Shown: in pieces, positions 28,901 through 37,011 of the stretch
Layout: every line of letters begins with the position of its first letter
How positions within the stretch are numbered: position 1 is the first letter of the stretch
Assembly: GCF_003258705.1 (NCBI RefSeq)
Contig: NZ_CP029480.1
Location: 3,968,001-4,032,000 of the forward strand
DNA length: 64,000 bases
Direction: 5' to 3'
Source of the DNA: Arcticibacterium luteifluviistationis
Lineage (GTDB): Bacteria; Bacteroidota; Bacteroidia; Cytophagales; Spirosomataceae
Notes under the pieces: generated by a model
What the model was told of the DNA's origin: nothing
Database searches by the model: none
The model's input: only the letters and a program-made list of their open reading frames with translations
Made by a program: the position numbers and the translations under genes

Positions 28901-30213
28901 ATGTATGGGTGGCAGAAGGAACATACACTCCAAGCAAAAGCCCTTATGGCGAGGAAAACCCAACAGACCCAAGGGACAAAACCTTCTACCTACATGATGG
29001 ACTAAAAATTTTCGGAGGGTTTATAGGCAACGAGACCGACATTTTTTCAAGAGACTGGAATCTCCATCCTACTATTTTAAGTGGTGATTTTGACAATGAT
29101 GATAATGTAACCGGCGAGCTATACAACTTAAGAATGAACAATAATGAAGAGAATGCCTATCATGTAGTACTCTCTGTCAATGATGATTTTTTCACCACCT
29201 TAGATGGCGTAAAAGTTAAAGGAGGAAATGCCAACGGAAGCGGAAGAATCATAGTAGAGGGGCAAGACATACACCAATCAAATGGTGGAGGTTTAGTCAC
29301 GGCCTCTTCTAGTGTAGTAAGCAGAAACACCACCTATGAGAACAATGCTGCTTCAAATAGTGGTGGAGGAGTCTATTTATATGCTGGAGTACCTACGCTA
29401 GATGGCGTTAATATGATTAAAAACTACTCAGGCGTTCAAGGCGGTGGCTTAACTATTGAAATCAGCTACGCTACTGTTTATAATTGTGTTTTTTACGGAA
29501 ACAGGTCACTTACTTATGGCGGTGGTATTTATACCAATTTTACTCCTACAACCCTTTATAATACGCTTTTCATAGAAAACGCTTCTACCAAAGGCGGGGC
29601 TATTTATAACTATCAAGGAGACCCAAATTATGTTAACTCTACCATTACTAAAAACTATGCTGCCATAAACGGAGCTATTATCCATAGCAATGGCGGTAGG
29701 TTCTCTAACTCTATTTGTTACGATAATCAGGGTTTTGGTATCTACCAGATGTTGGGTTCTATGAAGGTAGATTATTCAAATATTGAGGGAGGGAGAGCCG
29801 GAATAGCCAATGTTGACGTAGCTCCTTATTTCAAAACTGATGATTATGATGGCCCTGATAATGTTTTTGGTACGGCAGATGATGGCTTACAGCTGAAATA
29901 CTGCTCTCCATTAATAGATATAGGAACTAATGAATTTACCACCAGCCTTGATTTATCAAATGCGGAACGTGTGGTGGCAGACAAATCTGACATTGGAGCC
30001 TATGAAAATCAGGATAAAAAAACGTTGATTGTTGACCAACTTGTACCAAACAGCAGCTCCAAACTGGCAAGATATATAGAAGGTGAAAGTTTCATAAATG
30101 CACCCTCAACGGTAGAATACAAAGCGGTACATGCTGTTCTTCTAAGCCCGGGTTTTGAAACGCAAAGCAACGTCGTTTTCCAGGCTAAAATTGGCTCTGA
30201 ATGTGAAAATTAA
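25969..30213 (+). CDS. Large secreted beta-solenoid surface protein with shared C-terminal domain
   Basis: A 1,414-residue exported protein. The N-terminus has a basic stretch and a hydrophobic segment near residues 22-36 (ILLAICMIWLSLIQVNA), an unusually late signal peptide, so an internal start is possible. Residues about 60-930 are a low-complexity series of short rungs such as 'LNNQSRLILRG', 'FNNTGILYDFGGF' and 'LTIPNGVSLRNYGNLNF', typical of a right-handed beta-solenoid. From nt ~28795 there is one copy of the unit that occurs five times in the neighbouring giant protein ('AYVNKSATPGSASGRDWENA', 'KIFGGFIGNE', 'TILSGDFDNDD', 'GGGVYLYAG'). The C-terminus has 'AVLLSPGFETQSNVVFQAK' and ends SECEN, the same domain as the giant protein and the esterase at 51123. 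Likely a surface adhesin or matrix component co-regulated with its neighbour. Confidence 0.9.
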   Translation: MLTRTLKRIPPIRTTLKNILLAICMIWLSLIQVNATDFIARPPLFPGTDGVPVMVGEFEWSNSFCWLPYSPGNTIEEGDRVLLNETGFKITNSVLIKGRLVIQSPVIVEGVTINSPLLIVEERGSLSIGATGVLNNQSRLILRGLMTNYGDVFNSKTFTIAATGLFDNYKDLYNDVNDFSVAGTLNNNEGGLIQNQYSGNIQGTGTVTLRATSNFNYFSNQSQIPANNFNWLGGTISVYEGRTLGISSALSVPAGGLLNLDGGTLNINSGGKLTVENTALIVTEGFSATHGKVNINAYGNLIFNGTFLYDPADYNWQSDAIITITNVVKVPGINVPLGAILEVAPTGVLHLTAGRKLILNYANGLDNKGRINLSSTGSLTFNGPAHSLPNGVFDWSSEGIVIVSPSAVLYLGANDTIPTNASMTNYGKIELGTTDLVVKGKLLNFELSSPSVSTGSIYNTSIRVADGGNAEFNSYTTPGLVPFIENLKIESGGTVETEARSNYILQSKLEIPNGASFINNGILTIPVTDTLSVAAGGAFENEGTTNNDGVVENNGDLTNRLAFWNNKTFNNTGILYDFGGFVNVGTLNNPGRIGMFGTFEDRGVFNNTNEINVFDTFLLGTSDVFENGDVNIPPGSKIWVMKPFTLNKSLDFPQNAELRIISKLTIPNGVSLRNYGNLNFGSSGTGICEIKSGGNLVALSSTTALPDSAYLESGSYVTINEPAFVSRAAPWVIPNGVTLTINGYLSASNLTNHGIVNIVGKLSSSNLTNEVDGLVTLYGESELTSSLKVINKGKLDVYGTLSSNVLDNYGKIRGSGTLSGIFQNYANSEIAPGPSLGSRLNFTTKKYSSGNDYPFEMGLATYNCEIGAFADHIVTTGNAKIENAKLNLSFPEIPAAGQYLIMGYNGHTGEFANVTIPYSFCVDVVLQYEDNALYAMVSTKKDTAYVNKSATPGSASGRDWENAFLDLQPALEIGCPVNVWVAEGTYTPSKSPYGEENPTDPRDKTFYLHDGLKIFGGFIGNETDIFSRDWNLHPTILSGDFDNDDNVTGELYNLRMNNNEENAYHVVLSVNDDFFTTLDGVKVKGGNANGSGRIIVEGQDIHQSNGGGLVTASSSVVSRNTTYENNAASNSGGGVYLYAGVPTLDGVNMIKNYSGVQGGGLTIEISYATVYNCVFYGNRSLTYGGGIYTNFTPTTLYNTLFIENASTKGGAIYNYQGDPNYVNSTITKNYAAINGAIIHSNGGRFSNSICYDNQGFGIYQMLGSMKVDYSNIEGGRAGIANVDVAPYFKTDDYDGPDNVFGTADDGLQLKYCSPLIDIGTNEFTTSLDLSNAERVVADKSDIGAYENQDKKTLIVDQLVPNSSSKLARYIEGESFINAPSTVEYKAVHAVLLSPGFETQSNVVFQAKIGSECEN

Positions 30214-30283
30214 AAGCTGTTAAACTTAGATAAAAACTTTCTTTAAATGCGATTTTAAGTCAAGCTTACAATCGGATTTTTTC

Positions 30284-31246
30284 TTACTTCAACCGTTCCT
30301 TCAAAAGCGTCACCAATCTTTCATTATCCACTTTTAGCATAACATTCACAGCTGGTCTTCCACGCCATGGCTCTGAGGCGGGTCTTGCTAAAACGTCTTC
30401 ATCACCTATAAATGGCCAGGTTTTGCCTAAACTAAGACCATCTTGTGTTTCTACTCTTATTAAATACTCCTCTCCAGAAAAAATAGAGGCATCTATCATA
30501 TAAGCAATCACAGAAGGGTCGTGAAGAAAAGAGCCGTCAATTTTATTATTCGTAGTGTTAAACTGCTCATAAAAAACATAAGCATCACAGACCATCTTAT
30601 TCAGCTCCGAATCAGAACCTGCTCGTACCTCTTGACCTTCCTTATGGCTTAGCAAAGTAGTTTCCGTCACATCTAAACCTATCATCACCATAGGCCAGCA
30701 AGCACCCAAAACATAGTCTGCCGCTTCTGGGTCATTTAAGATATTAGCCTCTGCCGCAGGAGATGCATTTCCTGGCCAAAAGGCATTTCCTCCCATTATC
30801 ACCACTTCTTTAACTAATTCCGCTATTTCAGGAGCTTTTTGCAAAGCCAAAGCAATATTGGTCAAGGGTCCTAAAGGAGCCAAAATAATTTCATTTGGGT
30901 ATTTCTTAATCTGTTCAATAATGAAATCTTCTGCCGACTGGGCAATAGGTTTCAAACTACTTTCTGGACTAAAAATATTACCCAGACCATCATCTCCATG
31001 AACAAAAGCCACACCGCCACCAAAAGGCCTACTTAATGGTTTGGCAGCACCTTTAGCTACAGGAATATCGCCTCTACCTGCCGCTTCTAAAAGTTTTAAA
31101 GCATTAGCAGTAGTCAACTCCAAATTCACATTTCCGTAAACCGTAGTCAGACCAATCACCTCTAATTCTGGTGAGTTTAAGGCAAACTGAATGGCCATAG
31201 CGTCATCCACTCCTGGGTCTGTATCAATAATTATTTTCTGTGGCAT
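30284..31246 (-). CDS. Inosine/uridine-preferring nucleoside hydrolase
   Basis: A 320-residue enzyme that cleaves the N-glycosidic bond of ribonucleosides to base plus ribose. The calcium-binding signature 'IIIDTDPGVDDAMAI' spans residues 5-19. Other conserved parts are 'LAPLGPLTNIALAL', 'VIMGGNAFWPGNASPAAEAN' with the substrate-binding Asn/Glu, 'NDPEAADYVL', 'GLDVTET' and the late Asp in 'FLHDPSVIAYMI'. No signal peptide, so it acts in the cytoplasm for nucleoside salvage or catabolism. It stands alone on the minus strand, convergent with the giant surface gene. Base preference cannot be read from sequence alone. Confidence 0.93.
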   Translation of the reverse strand: MPQKIIIDTDPGVDDAMAIQFALNSPELEVIGLTTVYGNVNLELTTANALKLLEAAGRGDIPVAKGAAKPLSRPFGGGVAFVHGDDGLGNIFSPESSLKPIAQSAEDFIIEQIKKYPNEIILAPLGPLTNIALALQKAPEIAELVKEVVIMGGNAFWPGNASPAAEANILNDPEAADYVLGACWPMVMIGLDVTETTLLSHKEGQEVRAGSDSELNKMVCDAYVFYEQFNTTNNKIDGSFLHDPSVIAYMIDASIFSGEEYLIRVETQDGLSLGKTWPFIGDEDVLARPASEPWRGRPAVNVMLKVDNERLVTLLKERLK

Positions 31247-31310
31247 TTTAATTCGTTTGTGATGATTCTCTTTTCAAGATTCGAATTTACTTGGTTTTTC
31301 TATATTTCGC

Positions 31311-31346
31311 TGTTCGTCACCGAACGAGAGCGTTCGCTTTCGGACA
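31311..31346. promoter_or_regulatory. Long interrupted palindrome upstream of the MacB-type export genes
   Basis: TGTTCGTCACCGAACG (31311-31326) and CGTTCGCTTTCGGACA (31331-31346) are inverted halves with 12 of 16 positions pairing around AGAG; the inner six pairs are perfect. A T7 run follows at 31348. It could be a dimeric regulator site, possibly an enhancer for a sigma-54 activator, or a hairpin. A loose -24-like TGGCATT lies at 31401, but no proper -12 GC follows. It also lies between the divergent nucleoside hydrolase and ABC genes. Confidence 0.4.
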
Positions 31347-31482
31347 CTTTTTTTAGCACAAAACAGCATAACACCTTATTAACGTGTCAATTATAATTAT
31401 TGGCATTATTTAAGAACATTAAATGGCATGAGAGAAAAACTTTGCGGTCATTCTCCAACACAAATTATGAAAAAGTAAAATA

Positions 31483-31594
31483 CTGTCAGGCCGAGCGACA
31501 GACGAGGACTTGTTATAGTTCGATGAGTTAATCTAGAATAGGTAAGACTGTTCTCCCCGTCTTCCGACAGGCAGGGACTTCGCTCGAACTGACA
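31483..31594. repeat. Imperfect inverted-repeat element
   Basis: TGTCAGGCCGAGCGA (31484-31498) is matched by TCGCTCGAACTGACA (31580-31594), 13 of 15 positions inverted, with about 80 bases between and a further inner pairing of GACAG segments. The motif 'GTCAGTTCGAGCGAAGTC' is of a kind I recall as a short dispersed intergenic repeat in Bacteroidota. Within this window I see only this element. The 399 bp gap 31247-31645 otherwise holds the palindrome at 31311 and AT-rich sequence. Confidence 0.45.
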
Positions 31595-31669
31595 CTATCG
31601 ATCTCGCTCGATGTAACAATAGAAAACATATCAAGCTGATAGTTCATGGCTAAAAGCCCAAAGCAATTT

Positions 31670-32332
31670 ATGATAAAACTAAACAACATTTCTAAATACT
31701 ATCCAGCTGGATTTGGAAAGACTTACGTCCTTAGAAACATTAACCTAGAGGTAAAAGAAGGCGAATTTGTTTCTATTATGGGGCCATCAGGTTCTGGAAA
31801 ATCCACGCTTTTGCATATTCTAGGGCTTTTAGAAGAAGCCTCAGAAGGTGAATACATTTTCATGGATACACTTGTTCAGAAATTGAAAGAAAAACGCAGA
31901 ACAGAGCTCCACAGAAACGCCATTGGATTTGTTTTCCAAGCCTACCATTTAATTGATGAACTCACCGTTTATGAGAACATTGAGACGCCTTTATTGTACA
32001 AAGGAATTTCAGGTTCGGAACGCAAAAGTAAGGTGGCCGATATTCTGGACAGATTCAATATTGTTGCAAAAAAAGACCTTTTCCCTAGCCAGCTTTCTGG
32101 TGGACAGCAGCAGCTAGTAGGTGTAGCCAGAGCATTGGTAACAGACCCAAAGGTAATCTTTGCAGATGAACCTACAGGAAACCTACACTCTGAACAAGCG
32201 GAAGACATCATGAATGTTTTTAAAGAATTGAACCAAAAAGACGGGGTTACAATCATTCAGGTAACACATTCCGAAAAAAACGCCGAATACGGAAACAGAA
32301 TTATCAGGCTTAAAGATGGTTGGTTAGATTAA
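31670..32332 (+). CDS. MacB/LolD-type ABC transporter ATPase
   Basis: An ABC ATPase of the MacB/LolD/FtsE class. It shows Walker A 'GPSGSGKST', Q-loop region '[11 protein letters not shown]', signature 'LSGGQQQ', Walker B '[11 protein letters not shown]' and an H-loop histidine in 'VTHSEKN'. Such ATPases power mechanotransmission by FtsX-type permeases, pulling lipoproteins, peptides or drugs through the outer membrane rather than moving substrate across the inner membrane. I chose the start at 31670 ([11 protein letters not shown]), the usual N-terminus; an in-frame ATG at 31646 adds eight residues. It is followed after 24 bp by a TolC-family gene and then a MacB permease, forming an export set. 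Confidence 0.92.
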   Translation: MIKLNNISKYYPAGFGKTYVLRNINLEVKEGEFVSIMGPSGSGKSTLLHILGLLEEASEGEYIFMDTLVQKLKEKRRTELHRNAIGFVFQAYHLIDELTVYENIETPLLYKGISGSERKSKVADILDRFNIVAKKDLFPSQLSGGQQQLVGVARALVTDPKVIFADEPTGNLHSEQAEDIMNVFKELNQKDGVTIIQVTHSEKNAEYGNRIIRLKDGWLD

Positions 32333-32356
32333 TACAGCCTCCAAAAATTGACAATT

Positions 32357-33655
32357 ATGAAATTTTATATTACGCTCTTTTTCACCCTTACCATTGGCTT
32401 GGCAAATGCCCAAACCATTTCCTTAAAAGAGTGCATCGCATTGGGTTTGAAAAACCATCCTGATTATCAAACAGGGGTTTTAACAGCCGAAGCTGCCACA
32501 GCTAGCTTGACAGAAGCAAAGAGTTTAAGGCTTCCTACCATAGGTGTGGATGTTTACCAAAGTACCAATACCGGACGAAGTATTGATAGGTTTACAAATA
32601 ACTATATCAATGATGTTTATAATAGCACCTACGCTCAAGCTAGGTTAAATCAGCCTCTTTTTCAGGGTTTCAGAATACAGAGTACTATCCGTCAAAACGA
32701 ACTGCTTTTGGAGTCAGAAAAGCTCAATTTGGCTTCTACTCAAAATCAGCTGACTATCAGAGTTATTCAAGCTTATTTGAATGTTTTGGCTAGCCAAGAA
32801 CTCTACGCTATTGCTCAAAATCAAGTGCTTACTTCTAAAACGCAGCTAGACCAAATAAGCAAACGTGTAAACGCGGGTGTATTAGGAAAAACAGAAGAAC
32901 TGCAAATAAAAACACAAGTAGCCAATGATGATTTTTCTGAAATAACTGCTTCAGGAAATTTAAGAGCCGCTCGTTTAGATTTGTTTCAATTAATGAATGC
33001 CAATCTCGCTCCAAACACACAATTTGAAACGCTGAATGCAGAGATTGTTGCTAAAAAATATGGTAACGAACTAGCAGAGAACGCTCTTTCAAATCTACCA
33101 GAAGTTAAAGCGGCAGACTTTGAAATAAGAAGCTTCGATAGCCGAATCAAAGCAATAAAAGGCAGTAAACTTCCAAGTCTAAGCTTTTTGGCAGACTGGA
33201 ATACTTTTTATGCTTCTTCTAATCCAGAACAAGAGTTTTTTGAGCAAATAAATGGTTCTAGAAACGCATCTTTCTCTTTAGGTTTAAGCATTCCTATTTT
33301 GGGTAGATTTCAAACCAACCCAAGAATTCAAACAGCCTCTATTCAAAAGAGGATGGCAGAAAACAGACTAGCATCCACAAAATTGGTGGTAAACCAAGCG
33401 GTACAAACGGCCATTCAAAATTATGAATTAGCATCCGAACGTTATAACAATGCTATTTCACAAGTAGCCATAAATCAGGAAAACATTGACGCCATTCAGT
33501 CACAGATTAATGCAGGAACAGTAAATTCAATTGAATTCATTTTAGCTAAGACAAATTTTGACCGAGCTAACTCTAATTTGGTTCAAGCCAAATATTCATT
33601 CTTACTTCAAGAAAAGGTTCTGAAGTTTTATGAGAATGGAGCTTGGGATTTATAA
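32357..33655 (+). CDS. TolC-family outer-membrane efflux protein
   Basis: A 432-435-residue outer-membrane factor. Start 32357 gives the signal peptide MKFYITLFFTLTIGLANAQ; an ATG at 32348 adds three residues. The mature protein has the duplicated long-helix architecture of TolC proteins: 'SLKECIALGLKNHPDY', barrel-proximal 'QARLNQPLFQGFRIQSTIRQ', helices with 'RVNAGVLGKTEEL', and in the second repeat 'FSLGLSIPILGRFQTNPRIQ' and 'QINAGTVNSIEFILAKTNFD'. Trimers form an outer-membrane channel and periplasmic tunnel. It sits between the ATPase and permease of a MacB-type set, so it presumably provides the exit duct. No periplasmic adaptor gene accompanies it. Confidence 0.93.
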   Translation: MKFYITLFFTLTIGLANAQTISLKECIALGLKNHPDYQTGVLTAEAATASLTEAKSLRLPTIGVDVYQSTNTGRSIDRFTNNYINDVYNSTYAQARLNQPLFQGFRIQSTIRQNELLLESEKLNLASTQNQLTIRVIQAYLNVLASQELYAIAQNQVLTSKTQLDQISKRVNAGVLGKTEELQIKTQVANDDFSEITASGNLRAARLDLFQLMNANLAPNTQFETLNAEIVAKKYGNELAENALSNLPEVKAADFEIRSFDSRIKAIKGSKLPSLSFLADWNTFYASSNPEQEFFEQINGSRNASFSLGLSIPILGRFQTNPRIQTASIQKRMAENRLASTKLVVNQAVQTAIQNYELASERYNNAISQVAINQENIDAIQSQINAGTVNSIEFILAKTNFDRANSNLVQAKYSFLLQEKVLKFYENGAWDL

Positions 33656-33685
33656 AAATCGGCCATAAGAAAAGTTAAAAACGTT

Positions 33686-33716
33686 AAAAGTCAAGGGTAT
33701 ACACTCTTGGCTTTTT
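33686..33716 (+). terminator. Hairpin with T-run between the TolC and permease genes
   Basis: AAAAGTCAAGGGT (33686-33698) and ACTCTTGGCTTTT (33703-33715) pair over 13 bp with two wobbles around a 4-base loop, then a T-rich tail. It may end or attenuate the ATPase/TolC transcript 10 bases before the permease start, lowering permease expression or giving it a separate promoter. Confidence 0.65.
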
Positions 33717-33726
33717 ACTTTTAAAT

Positions 33727-36117
33727 ATGCTCCAAAACTACTTCAAAACCGCCTGGCGAAACCTAATCAGGAAACGCTCTTTTTCATTCATGATGTTCAT
33801 TGGCCTCTCTGTAGGTTTAGCATTCTCCTTTATTATTAGCAGCTATGTTTGGTCTGAGTTGCAAGTAAATCAGAACCTCAAAAACATTGACCGTCAGTTT
33901 CTTTTAAAAAGCGAATGGCAACACGAAGGAAGGTCACCAGATTTTGTGAGTCCTGCTCCTTTGGCGGAAGCCTTAAAAAAACAATACCCTCATTTAGTGG
34001 CAAATGCCTATACCTATGATGGCGTAGGCGTTACTTTTCAGCATGAAGATATTGTCCATACGGAGTCTGTGCAGCTTGGCGATAATATCTTAGAAATGTA
34101 TGGTTTAGAGCTAAGTCAAGGAAACCCAAAAACAGCATTGAAAGACCCTTACAGCATGGTCATTTCTGAGAAAATGGCTTTAAAGTACTTTGGAAAAACA
34201 GATGTACTTAATCAAACGCTCCAGGTAGAATCTTTCAGTGGAGAAAGAAGACCATTTAGAATTTCAGGCGTTTTAGCAAAAGCACCATTTAACTCCGTTT
34301 TACAATTAATAAATGAAGAGCTTCCTGTTTTAATGTCGAAAGAAAGCTTGCGTTACTTTGGCAGATTTGAAAGCATAAATCAATGGCAAAACCTGTTTGC
34401 TGTCAATAACATCGAACTGGCCAAAGGTATTTCTCCAGCACAATTGGAAAAGCCAATTAAAGACTTGTTGCAAGCAAACACATCGGCAGATATATCGGAG
34501 AATTTAAGCATCAAACTAGCCGACTATAAAAGCCTGTATTTGACAGATAAAAACGGTTTTGTACAAAAAAACATCAACACCTTATTGGCTATAGCTTTGG
34601 TCATGTTACTCATTGGCATTATAAACTTTGTCAATATTTCCTTAGGTGCTTCTTCCAATAGATTAAAAGAAATTGGCATTAGAAAAACACTGGGTAGCAA
34701 CAGAAAACAACTGGTCTTTCAGCTACTTTTAGAAAGCTGCCTGCTCTCCTTTATTGCTTTCATCATCGGACTTATTATTTACCAATCTGGCAGAAACTAC
34801 TACGCCGAAATATTAGAAAAACCATTGGTTTCTTTGTTCCAAATCAATATCGCGTTCTTTGGTTTTGCATTCTTATTTAGTTTACTCATTGGCATTTTAG
34901 CCACACTTTTCCCTGCCTTAATTGTGTCCAAACTGCATGTGGTTTTAGCTGTCAAAAATCGTTTCCAAAGCATTTCTGGTCAAACCAACTTGAGACGCTT
35001 TCTAATAGGCGTTCAGTTTGCCATGGCTTTGTTTGTAGGCTTTGGAGCTTTGGTGGTAGACCAACAAATCAATTACTTCTTTGAAAAAGACTTGGGCTTT
35101 AGTCAGCAACAGATGGTTTATTTGACAATGCCTAGAGACTGGTCGCCAAAAGGTATTTCTAAAATGAAAACCATCCGGACAGAATTTGAAAACCTTCCAG
35201 AAGTAGAAAAAGGAAGCATCTCTTATGAAATTCCTGATGGAAAGGTTGGCATGAGAACTGGAATAAAAAATGGAGAATCTCCGCAAGTGTTTGCTGAAAT
35301 TTTACAAACAGACGAAGCCTATTCCGACGCCTATAACTTAAAACTATTGGCAGGGAGGTATCATAATGCAGGAAGTGAACCAAGCAACCATATTGTCATT
35401 AATCAAACCGCCGCTAAAAATTTAGGTTTTGACACTCCTGAGAGTGCACTAAACCAAACAATTTATTTAGAAACCTTTCAAAGTGATTTTGAAATCATAG
35501 GCGTTCTTTCTGACTTTCACTTCGCCAGTTTCCATCAAAAAATTGGCCCACTGGTTTTTACTAATATCAATAATTCCAACATCTACCGATACCTTTCTTT
35601 ACGTCTAGGTGCTTCAGATTTTGGCGAAGCTAAAAAAGCCATCGAAACCAAATGGCAAAGCGTTTTCCCTAATTCTCCTTTCATTTACCAAAGCCAAGAA
35701 GCTAATCTTGCCAATCTCTACAGCTCCGAAATTCGTCTAAAAAAGGCATCTCGCTTAGCCACCATTTTAGCTCTTATCTTAGTTAGCCTTGGTGTGCTTG
35801 GTACACTTTCTTTAAATGTGTCTAAAAGGTTAAAAGAGCTAAGCCTGAGAAGAGTACTTGGAGCCAATTTCGTTTCTGTGAATTGGCTGCTCATCAAAGA
35901 ATTCGTGTTCATTCTTCTGGTGGCATTATTCTTCACCATTCCATTCACTTATTATTTATTAGGCGACTGGCTTCAAAATTATGCTTTCCGGATTTCTATG
36001 CCCGTGCAGAGTTTTGTGCTCGTGGTTATTTCGTTTTTGAGCATCATTATAACGCTAGCTGTTTTTCAAATCAATAAGGCTCTACGCTTAAATCCCGTGG
36101 AGCATTTGAAGGAGTAG
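33727..36117 (+). CDS. MacB-like FtsX-domain ABC permease
   Basis: A 796-residue permease of the type found in many copies in Bacteroidota. It has an N-terminal helix (about 18-42, 'FSFMMFIGLSVGLAFSFII'), a MacB periplasmic core domain (about 45-270), three FtsX helices (about 285-405, with 'RLKEIGIRKTLGSNRKQL'), then a second helix, a second periplasmic domain and a last FtsX block (about 675-796, with 'RLKELSLRRVLGANF'). The duplicated 'EIGIRKTLG/ELSLRRVLG' motifs are the coupling helices contacting the ATPase. Together with the upstream ATPase and TolC genes it makes an outer-membrane-directed export or signalling set. The substrate is unknown; exported peptides or antimicrobials are typical for MacB. 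Confidence 0.92.
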   Translation: MLQNYFKTAWRNLIRKRSFSFMMFIGLSVGLAFSFIISSYVWSELQVNQNLKNIDRQFLLKSEWQHEGRSPDFVSPAPLAEALKKQYPHLVANAYTYDGVGVTFQHEDIVHTESVQLGDNILEMYGLELSQGNPKTALKDPYSMVISEKMALKYFGKTDVLNQTLQVESFSGERRPFRISGVLAKAPFNSVLQLINEELPVLMSKESLRYFGRFESINQWQNLFAVNNIELAKGISPAQLEKPIKDLLQANTSADISENLSIKLADYKSLYLTDKNGFVQKNINTLLAIALVMLLIGIINFVNISLGASSNRLKEIGIRKTLGSNRKQLVFQLLLESCLLSFIAFIIGLIIYQSGRNYYAEILEKPLVSLFQINIAFFGFAFLFSLLIGILATLFPALIVSKLHVVLAVKNRFQSISGQTNLRRFLIGVQFAMALFVGFGALVVDQQINYFFEKDLGFSQQQMVYLTMPRDWSPKGISKMKTIRTEFENLPEVEKGSISYEIPDGKVGMRTGIKNGESPQVFAEILQTDEAYSDAYNLKLLAGRYHNAGSEPSNHIVINQTAAKNLGFDTPESALNQTIYLETFQSDFEIIGVLSDFHFASFHQKIGPLVFTNINNSNIYRYLSLRLGASDFGEAKKAIETKWQSVFPNSPFIYQSQEANLANLYSSEIRLKKASRLATILALILVSLGVLGTLSLNVSKRLKELSLRRVLGANFVSVNWLLIKEFVFILLVALFFTIPFTYYLLGDWLQNYAFRISMPVQSFVLVVISFLSIIITLAVFQINKALRLNPVEHLKE

Positions 36118-36297
36118 AATTGCCCGTATATCTCCTATGATTTAAACTGCCATAGTTCGAAAAAACCACCAAACATTTCTATTTCCAACAAGCACAGTAT
36201 AGGTTACGAACTTGCAGTTAAAACAGCCTAGTCCTTGCTCCGTACCCATCTATGATGTAACTATGCTATACAATTGACAATAATCCTATAGGAAATC

Positions 36298-37011
36298 TTG
36301 AAAGTATCTCTTTTTATACCCTGTTATATTGACCAGCTATATCCTCAAACTGGCGTAGCTACCTTAAGCCTTCTAGAAAAGTTTGGCTGCGAAGTGGTTT
36401 TTCATCAAAGTCAGACTTGCTGCGGACAGCCTATGGCAAACTCTGGTTTTCAGCATTTGACCAAAAAACTAGATGGCCTTAACCAAAACCTTTTCGGCGA
36501 TTCTGATTATGTGGTTTGCCCTTCTGGAAGCTGCACCTTGCATTTGAAAGAACATGTTTTGGGTACACAAACTAAGGTGTATGAGCTCTGCGAATTTCTT
36601 ACAGATGTTTTAAAAGTGAAAAGTTTAACATCAAACTTCCCTTTCAAAGTAGGTTTACACCAAAGTTGTCATGGGCTTCGTGGATTGCAATTGGCCAAAA
36701 GCTCAGAACTGGTAGCAGAACCATTTTCAAAACTAGAACCATTGCTTAAAATGGTAGGTGGTTTAGAACTCTCTTATCCTGAAAAAGTAGATGAATGCTG
36801 TGGTTTTGGTGGTACTTTTTGCGTGAGTGAAGAAGCGGTTTCTGCCAAAATGGGACAAGATAAAGCAGCGGAATTTGAAGCTGACAAAGTAGATTATATC
36901 ACCAGTGCAGATATGTCTTGCCTGATGCACATTGACGGCATTTTGAAACGAAAAAAATCAAATATTAAGGTGATTCACATTGCTGAAATTTTAAACGGTT
37001 TAGCATCATGA
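36298..37011 (+). CDS. lutA: L-lactate utilization protein LutA (CCG-domain Fe-S protein)
   Basis: A 237-residue member of the LutA/YkgE family, one part of the LutABC complex that oxidises L-lactate to pyruvate using iron-sulfur clusters. Two CCG domains are visible: 'TCCGQPMANSG' (C41, C42) and 'ECCGFGGTFC' (C167, C168). The start codon is TTG at 36298, which gives the typical MKVSLFIPCYIDQLYPQTGV; no in-frame ATG lies near enough. The stop overlaps the lutB start by 4 bp (ATGA). The gene leads the lutABC-araB series. Confidence 0.93.
   Translation: MKVSLFIPCYIDQLYPQTGVATLSLLEKFGCEVVFHQSQTCCGQPMANSGFQHLTKKLDGLNQNLFGDSDYVVCPSGSCTLHLKEHVLGTQTKVYELCEFLTDVLKVKSLTSNFPFKVGLHQSCHGLRGLQLAKSSELVAEPFSKLEPLLKMVGGLELSYPEKVDECCGFGGTFCVSEEAVSAKMGQDKAAEFEADKVDYITSADMSCLMHIDGILKRKKSNIKVIHIAEILNGLAS

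Noticed and set aside
31401-31416. Sigma-54 promoter before the MacB-type genes
   Set aside because: A -24-like TGGCATT is present, but the -12 GC is missing at the required spacing.
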